Positions 6,016 through 8,647 of a stretch of 8,647 nt of DNA are shown piece by piece. The translations under genes and the position numbers were made by a program. The notes below the pieces were generated by a model. The model was not told where the DNA came from. It saw only the letters and a list, made by a program, of their open reading frames with translations, and did no database searches. The stretch comes from an uncultured Bacteroidales bacterium. GTDB lineage: Bacteria; Bacteroidota; Bacteroidia; Bacteroidales; UBA3824. Position 1 is the stretch's first letter. Every line of letters begins with the position of its first letter. The stretch lies in contig CALFIU010000032.1 in the NCBI GenBank assembly GCA_937877455.1, positions 1 through 8,647 on the forward strand, read 5' to 3'.

Positions 6016-6414
6016 ATGATTCTCAACACTGGCGGACGCACCGATACGGTACAATATTATTCGGAATGGCTTTTGAACCGTTTCCGCGAAGGATATGTGC
6101 TTTCGCGCAATCCGTTGTTTCCCAACACGATAAACCGCATTGAACTTTCGCCTGACACTATTGACGTGGTGGTGTTCTGCTCGAAAGATTACGCCCCGAT
6201 TCTTGATCGTCTGCACGAAATCAGCGACCGTTTCAAGTGTTATTACCATTACACAATAACCGCATACGACACTGACATTGAGCCAAATGTGCCGTCGATA
6301 GAACAAAGCGTCGATACGCTCAAACGGCTGTCGGCACAGGTTATGACTTGCACTAACAAGCAGAGAACGCTGCTCGGTATCAATTGGCTATCTGATTTAT
6401 TCTGTTTGCGTTAG
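6016..6414 (+). pseudogene. DUF1848 gene, truncated at its 3' end
   Basis: The first 109 residues are a good N-terminus of the second DUF1848 subgroup: MILNTGGRTD, YYSEWLLNRFREGYVLSRNP, VVVFCSKDYAPILDRL, YHYTITAYDTDIEPNVP and SVDTLKRLSAQV. Family members are about 300 aa and continue with a W-R-Y-D-P block and, as I recall, a C-terminal cysteine cluster. Here the sequence changes after residue 109 (about base 6342) to MTCTNKQRTLLGINW..., which has no family resemblance and stops 23 residues later. None of the missing two thirds is found in another frame before the tRNA at 6565, so this is a deletion rather than a frameshift. The remaining frame could still be translated but lacks most of the domain. 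The start is preceded by a -7-like box at 5975. Confidence 0.75.
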
Positions 6415-6466
6415 TATAATAAACAGTTGTTATATGTGGCAAAAAACCTTTTTTTTATAGTTCGGG

Positions 6467-6496
6467 TTACAAATTCAAAAAATAGTAGTATATTTG
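6467..6496 (+). promoter_or_regulatory. Promoter for tRNA-Glu and rpsT
   Basis: TATATTTG (6489-6496) matches the TAnnTTTG -7 consensus, and a TTAC (6467-6470) about 18 nt upstream is the best -33 candidate. The start would fall near 6502, about 60 nt before the tRNA. Between the two there is a perfect AGATGTT/AACATCT hairpin (6535-6551) that may mark the processed leader. Confidence 0.5.
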
Positions 6497-6534
6497 CAAC
6501 CGCTAAAATTCTAAACGATTTAGCAAGGTTCTGT

Positions 6535-6551
6535 AGATGTTATAAACATCT
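6535..6551 (+). other. Hairpin in the leader of tRNA-Glu
   Basis: AGATGTT (6535-6541) and AACATCT (6545-6551) form a 7-bp stem with a 3-nt loop, 13 nt before the 5' end of the tRNA. A T-rich run follows it (TTTATTAA), but it is short and broken, so termination before the tRNA is unlikely. A role in processing the precursor is possible. Confidence 0.3.
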
Positions 6552-6564
6552 TTATTAACCGAAT

Positions 6565-6636
6565 GGTCGGTTCATCTAAGGGTTAGGATTCAAGATTTTC
6601 ATTCTTGCCATAGGGGTTCGAATCCCCTACCGACTA
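6565..6636 (+). tRNA. tRNA-Glu (anticodon UUC)
   Basis: A complete cloverleaf can be drawn. The acceptor is GGTCGGT (6565-6571) with ACCGACT (6629-6635), the first pair being G-U, and discriminator A6636. The anticodon stem is CAAGA (6591-6595) with TCTTG (6603-6607), and the 7-nt loop TTTTCAT puts TTC at 6598-6600. The T stem is AGGGG (6612-6616) with CCCCT (6624-6628) around TTCGAAT. CCA is not encoded; it would be added after transcription. rpsT starts 33 nt downstream with no terminator between them, so the two are probably transcribed together from the promoter at 6467-6496. Confidence 0.95.
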
Positions 6637-6669
6637 CAAAAAAGTTTTTTTTAAAAATATTACTACATT

Positions 6670-6924
6670 ATGGCAAATCATAAGTCGTCTGAAAAGAGAA
6701 ATCGTCAAACTGAGACACGCAACGAGCACAACAAATATTATGCAAAAACAGCTCGCAATGCTGTTCGCGATTTACGTGCAACAACCGTAAAAGCAGATGC
6801 TCTTGCAATGCTCCCTAAAGTGAGCGCTATGCTTGACAAACTTGCAAAAAATAACATTATTCATAAAAATAAGGCAGCAAATCTGAAGTCGGGATTAGCC
6901 GTCTACATCAACTCGCTGGCTTAA
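6670..6924 (+). CDS. rpsT: 30S ribosomal protein S20 (bS20)
   Basis: An 84-aa, strongly basic, helical protein of the usual S20 length that binds 16S rRNA during small-subunit assembly. Recognisable blocks are MANHKSSEKRNRQ at the start, YYAKTARNAVRDL in the middle, and NIIHKNKAANLKSGLA near the C-terminus, the latter being the conserved 'ihkNkAar.kSrL' signature. The gene sits directly after tRNA-Glu and is followed by a strong terminator at 6948, so it forms a two-gene unit with the tRNA. The leader before the ATG is A/T-rich without a Shine-Dalgarno site, usual for this phylum. Confidence 0.97.
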   Translation: MANHKSSEKRNRQTETRNEHNKYYAKTARNAVRDLRATTVKADALAMLPKVSAMLDKLAKNNIIHKNKAANLKSGLAVYINSLA

Positions 6925-6947
6925 TTTTTATTGACAAAGAAAAACAG

Positions 6948-6985
6948 GCCCCTCGTCAGATGGCGAGGGGCTTTTGTGTTTTGTT
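6948..6985 (+). terminator. Rho-independent terminator after rpsT
   Basis: GCCCCTCG (6948-6955) pairs perfectly with CGAGGGGC (6964-6971). Two further pairs inside bring the stem to about 10 bp with an AGAT loop, and a T-rich tract TTTTGTGTTTTGTT follows. It ends the tRNA-Glu/rpsT transcript and separates it from upp. Confidence 0.92.
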
Positions 6986-7070
6986 CCAACCCATCAGCCG
7001 ACAGCAGGGCATTGGTGGTACAGAAAAAAAATACAAATGCAGCGGTGTCGATGCCTTAATTTTTAGTAAG

Positions 7071-7105
7071 TTGATGAGGAATTGCAGAAAAACATTCTAT
7101 TTTAG
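7071..7105 (+). promoter_or_regulatory. Weak promoter candidate for upp
   Basis: TATTTTAG (7098-7105) is one base from TAnnTTTG and lies 23 nt before the upp ATG. A TTG (7071-7073) is 24 nt upstream and another (7083-7085) is 12 nt upstream, neither at the ideal distance. A promoter is expected here because of the terminator at 6948, but its exact place is uncertain. Confidence 0.3.
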
Positions 7106-7128
7106 TGCAATTAAAAATCTGAATATCA

Positions 7129-7782
7129 ATGATAATAAATCTTGGCGAACAGAACAGCATTTTCAATCAGTTTATGGCTGAAATACGCGATAGCGAGATT
7201 CAGCGCGACCGTATGCGTTTCAGGCTTAATATGGAACGGATTGGTCAGATTTTTGCCTACGAGATAAGCAAGCAACTACCATTCAACACCACTGACGTGC
7301 TCACTCCGCTTGGCACGGCGCACGTTCCACAATTAGCATCGCAGCCGGTGATTGCAAGCGTGCTGCGAGCAGGCCTGCCTATTCACAACGGATTTCTGAA
7401 AGTGTTCGACAAGGCCGAGAATGCATTTATTTCGGCTTGCCGCAAGTATGAGAAAGATGGCGGTACTTTTCATATCAGCTTCGACCACATTGCAGGGCCG
7501 TTGGTTGATGGCAAAATACTGATTATTGTTGACCCGATGCTTGCCAGTGGTGCATCGATGGTGCTGTCGTACCATGAACTGCTGCATCGTGGGACTCCGC
7601 TGCACACCCACATTGTGTCGGTAATATCGAGTCGCGAGGGCATCGACTACGTACAACGGCAGACTGCTGGCCAAGCGGTTACCATTTGGACAGGCGCCAT
7701 CGACGATGAGATGACCGCCAAATCGTATATTGTTCCGGGTCTTGGTGACGCAGGCGATCTCTGTTTTGGAGAAAAAGAATAA
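7129..7782 (+). CDS. upp: Uracil phosphoribosyltransferase
   Basis: A 217-aa enzyme of pyrimidine salvage that converts uracil and PRPP to UMP and pyrophosphate in the cytoplasm. It has the Bacteroidales-type opening INLGEQNSIFNQ, the SVLRAGLP block (77-84), the PRPP-binding loop VDPMLASGAS (134-143) and the uracil-binding end YIVPGLGDAGD (200-210). Most UPRTases have ATGGS or ATGSS in the PRPP loop; here it reads ASGAS, a conservative change that should still bind the pyrophosphate. Length is normal for the family. The start is the ATG directly before INLGEQNS, the position used by its Bacteroides relatives as I remember them. The next gene follows 16 nt later, so the two are probably co-transcribed. 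Confidence 0.95.
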   Translation: MIINLGEQNSIFNQFMAEIRDSEIQRDRMRFRLNMERIGQIFAYEISKQLPFNTTDVLTPLGTAHVPQLASQPVIASVLRAGLPIHNGFLKVFDKAENAFISACRKYEKDGGTFHISFDHIAGPLVDGKILIIVDPMLASGASMVLSYHELLHRGTPLHTHIVSVISSREGIDYVQRQTAGQAVTIWTGAIDDEMTAKSYIVPGLGDAGDLCFGEKE

Positions 7783-7798
7783 AAAAAACATCGATTCG

Positions 7799-8416
7799 AT
7801 GCTGATAAAAATATATCCGGAGAATCCCAATGTACGTGCAATAAAGCGTATTGCGCAGATTTTAGATGATGGCGGAATTGTGATTTACCCTACCGACACC
7901 ATCTACGGTATAGGGTGCGACATTGCCAAGTCTAAGGCTGTTGTTCGACTGGCCAAGTTGCAAGGGTTGGATATGGAAAAGGCGTACTTCTCATTCATAT
8001 TTGATAACTTGAGTCGAATCTCGGAATACACCAAACCAATGTCGAACGCTACATTCAAGATGCTCAAGCGCAACGTTCCGGGTCCGTTCACCTTTATTTT
8101 GGAAGCCAACAACAATATTCCGAAGCAGTTCAAAATGCGCCGCAAGACCATTGGCATACGTGTGCCCGACAACTCAATAGTTAGGGCTGTTGTTGAGGAA
8201 CTGGGGCGGCCGCTGCTGTCGTCGTCAGTGCACGACTTAGACGATGATGTGGCGGAGTATATAACCGATCCCGAATTGATTCATGAGCGCTATGCCGACC
8301 TTGTGGACGCTGTAATTGATGGGGGGTATGGCGATAATCAGCCATCGACTGTTGTTGATTGCACCACCGATGAATTCGAGATTATCCGTCAGGAGAAAGG
8401 AGACTTGCTGCTTTGA
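7799..8416 (+). CDS. YrdC/Sua5 family protein, YciO-type (L-threonylcarbamoyladenylate synthase-like)
   Basis: A 205-aa single-domain YrdC/YciO/Sua5 protein. The ATG at 7799 is chosen because the preceding in-frame ATG (7730) lies inside upp and the extra residues have no family resemblance; the chosen start gives MLIKIYPENP, which aligns with the E. coli YciO opening as I recall it. Blocks visible are GGIVIYPTDTIYGIGCDI (25-42), MLKRNVPGPFTFIL (88-101), RRKTIGIRVPDN (114-125), PLLSSSVHD (138-146) and VDAVIDGGYG (169-178), the last typical of the YciO branch. Members of the wider family make threonylcarbamoyl-AMP from threonine, bicarbonate and ATP for the t6A37 modification of tRNAs. The usual K-x-R segment is replaced here by LAKLQGLDMEKAYFSF, as in YciO-like proteins, so whether it performs the t6A reaction alone is not settled. 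No TsaC/Sua5 longer form is present in the window. Confidence 0.88.
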   Translation: MLIKIYPENPNVRAIKRIAQILDDGGIVIYPTDTIYGIGCDIAKSKAVVRLAKLQGLDMEKAYFSFIFDNLSRISEYTKPMSNATFKMLKRNVPGPFTFILEANNNIPKQFKMRRKTIGIRVPDNSIVRAVVEELGRPLLSSSVHDLDDDVAEYITDPELIHERYADLVDAVIDGGYGDNQPSTVVDCTTDEFEIIRQEKGDLLL

Positions 8417-8503
8417 GGCATTTTCAGGCACTCCACAAATTTTCATCGTGCTCAGGCCAGATTCTACAGGCTGTTTGAGCCTATAAAAAAGCAATTTTGC
8501 CAT
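8417..8503. other. Convergent intergenic region
   Basis: Two genes point towards each other across 87 bases. A small hairpin AGGCT/AGCCT (8468-8472 with 8478-8482) is present, but a T-tract follows it on neither strand, so no standard intrinsic terminator is identified for either gene. Confidence 0.4.
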
Positions 8504-8647
8504 TTATGACATACCAATATTACCCATTGGTCTTAATTTGTCTACCTCATCCAATTCCGACTCTTTCAAAAAATCGTTGTACGAGGCATCGGTGGGCATG
8601 CGCCAGTCGCCGCGCGGGCTGAGCGATACGCTTCCCACTTTGGGGCC
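8504..8647 (-). CDS. C-terminal end of an unidentified protein (runs off the right edge)
   Basis: The last 47 codons and the TAA stop (8506-8504) of a gene that enters from the right. The visible sequence includes KVGSVSLSPRGDWRMPTDAS, then YNDFLKESELDEVDKLRP and a short end NIGMS. Codon use is like that of upp and its neighbours and the frame is open to the edge, so it is probably coding. I do not recognise the family from the tail. It is convergent with the YciO-type gene, with 87 nt between the stops. Confidence 0.65.
   Translation of the reverse strand, partial: GPKVGSVSLSPRGDWRMPTDASYNDFLKESELDEVDKLRPMGNIGMS

Noticed and set aside
5956..6306. 116-aa minus-strand open frame
   Set aside because: It is antisense to the DUF1848 remnant, whose plus-strand frame has clear family blocks.
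6617..6636. 3' end of tRNA-Glu as attachment site for the cassette
   Set aside because: No second copy of the tRNA 3' end is found in the window and no integrase gene is present; the cassette also lies on the 5' side of the tRNA.
7730..7798. Upstream ATG extending the YciO-type gene by 23 codons
   Set aside because: It lies inside upp and the extra residues do not match the family; the ATG at 7799 fits homologues.
7333..7830. 165-aa minus-strand open frame
   Set aside because: It is antisense to upp, which is certain.
8467..8482. Hairpin as terminator between the convergent genes
   Set aside because: It has only 5 bp, is followed by A residues on the plus strand, and has no T-tract after it on the minus strand.
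1..8647. CRISPR array, insertion sequence or transposon ends
   Set aside because: No regularly spaced repeats, transposase or recombinase frame, or paired terminal inverted repeats were seen.

Overview
The window looks like a chromosomal segment of a member of the Bacteroidales (Bacteroidota). The evidence is the TAnnTTTG type -7 promoter boxes, the scarcity of strong Shine-Dalgarno sites, a tRNA-Glu followed by rpsT, and the close match of the upp and YrdC/YciO-type products to what I remember of Bacteroides/Prevotella proteins. The genus cannot be fixed from this stretch. No integrase, transposase, IS end or CRISPR array is visible.

Left part (1-5286, all minus strand): a very tightly packed, AT-rich accessory cassette. 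In transcription order it encodes a SAM-dependent methyltransferase (Rsm22-like N-terminal motif), a compact 346-aa UvrD/Rep-type (SF1A) helicase, an unrecognised 733-aa multidomain protein, an NTF2/SnoaL-like 107-aa protein, a GNAT-like 233-aa protein, a 28-aa small ORF that exactly fills the next gap, and the N-terminus of a DUF1848 protein that runs off the left edge. Gaps are 4, 1, 6, -1, 2 and 1 nt, so the set is almost certainly one polycistronic unit. The first three genes form a plausible nucleic-acid-directed module, possibly anti-phage defence, but that function is inference.

Middle part (5287-6015, no convincing protein gene): on the minus strand, a promoter-like site (5659-5692) is followed by about 300 nt of strongly self-complementary sequence that ends in a good intrinsic terminator (5355-5393). 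This reads as a structured RNA or regulatory leader just upstream of the cassette. A second, weaker promoter-like site overlaps the terminator U-tract and could drive the cassette itself. Upstream of the RNA promoter lie a pair of direct repeats spaced 21 bp apart and an 8-bp inverted repeat, both operator-like.

Right part (6016-8647): a 3'-truncated DUF1848 gene (pseudogene), then a housekeeping block on the plus strand: tRNA-Glu(UUC), rpsT (bS20) with a strong terminator, upp (uracil phosphoribosyltransferase) and a YrdC/YciO-family gene 16 nt behind upp. A convergent minus-strand gene, seen only as its last 47 codons, enters from the right edge. The accessory cassette therefore sits between a DUF1848 gene at one end and a decayed DUF1848 copy next to a tRNA at the other.
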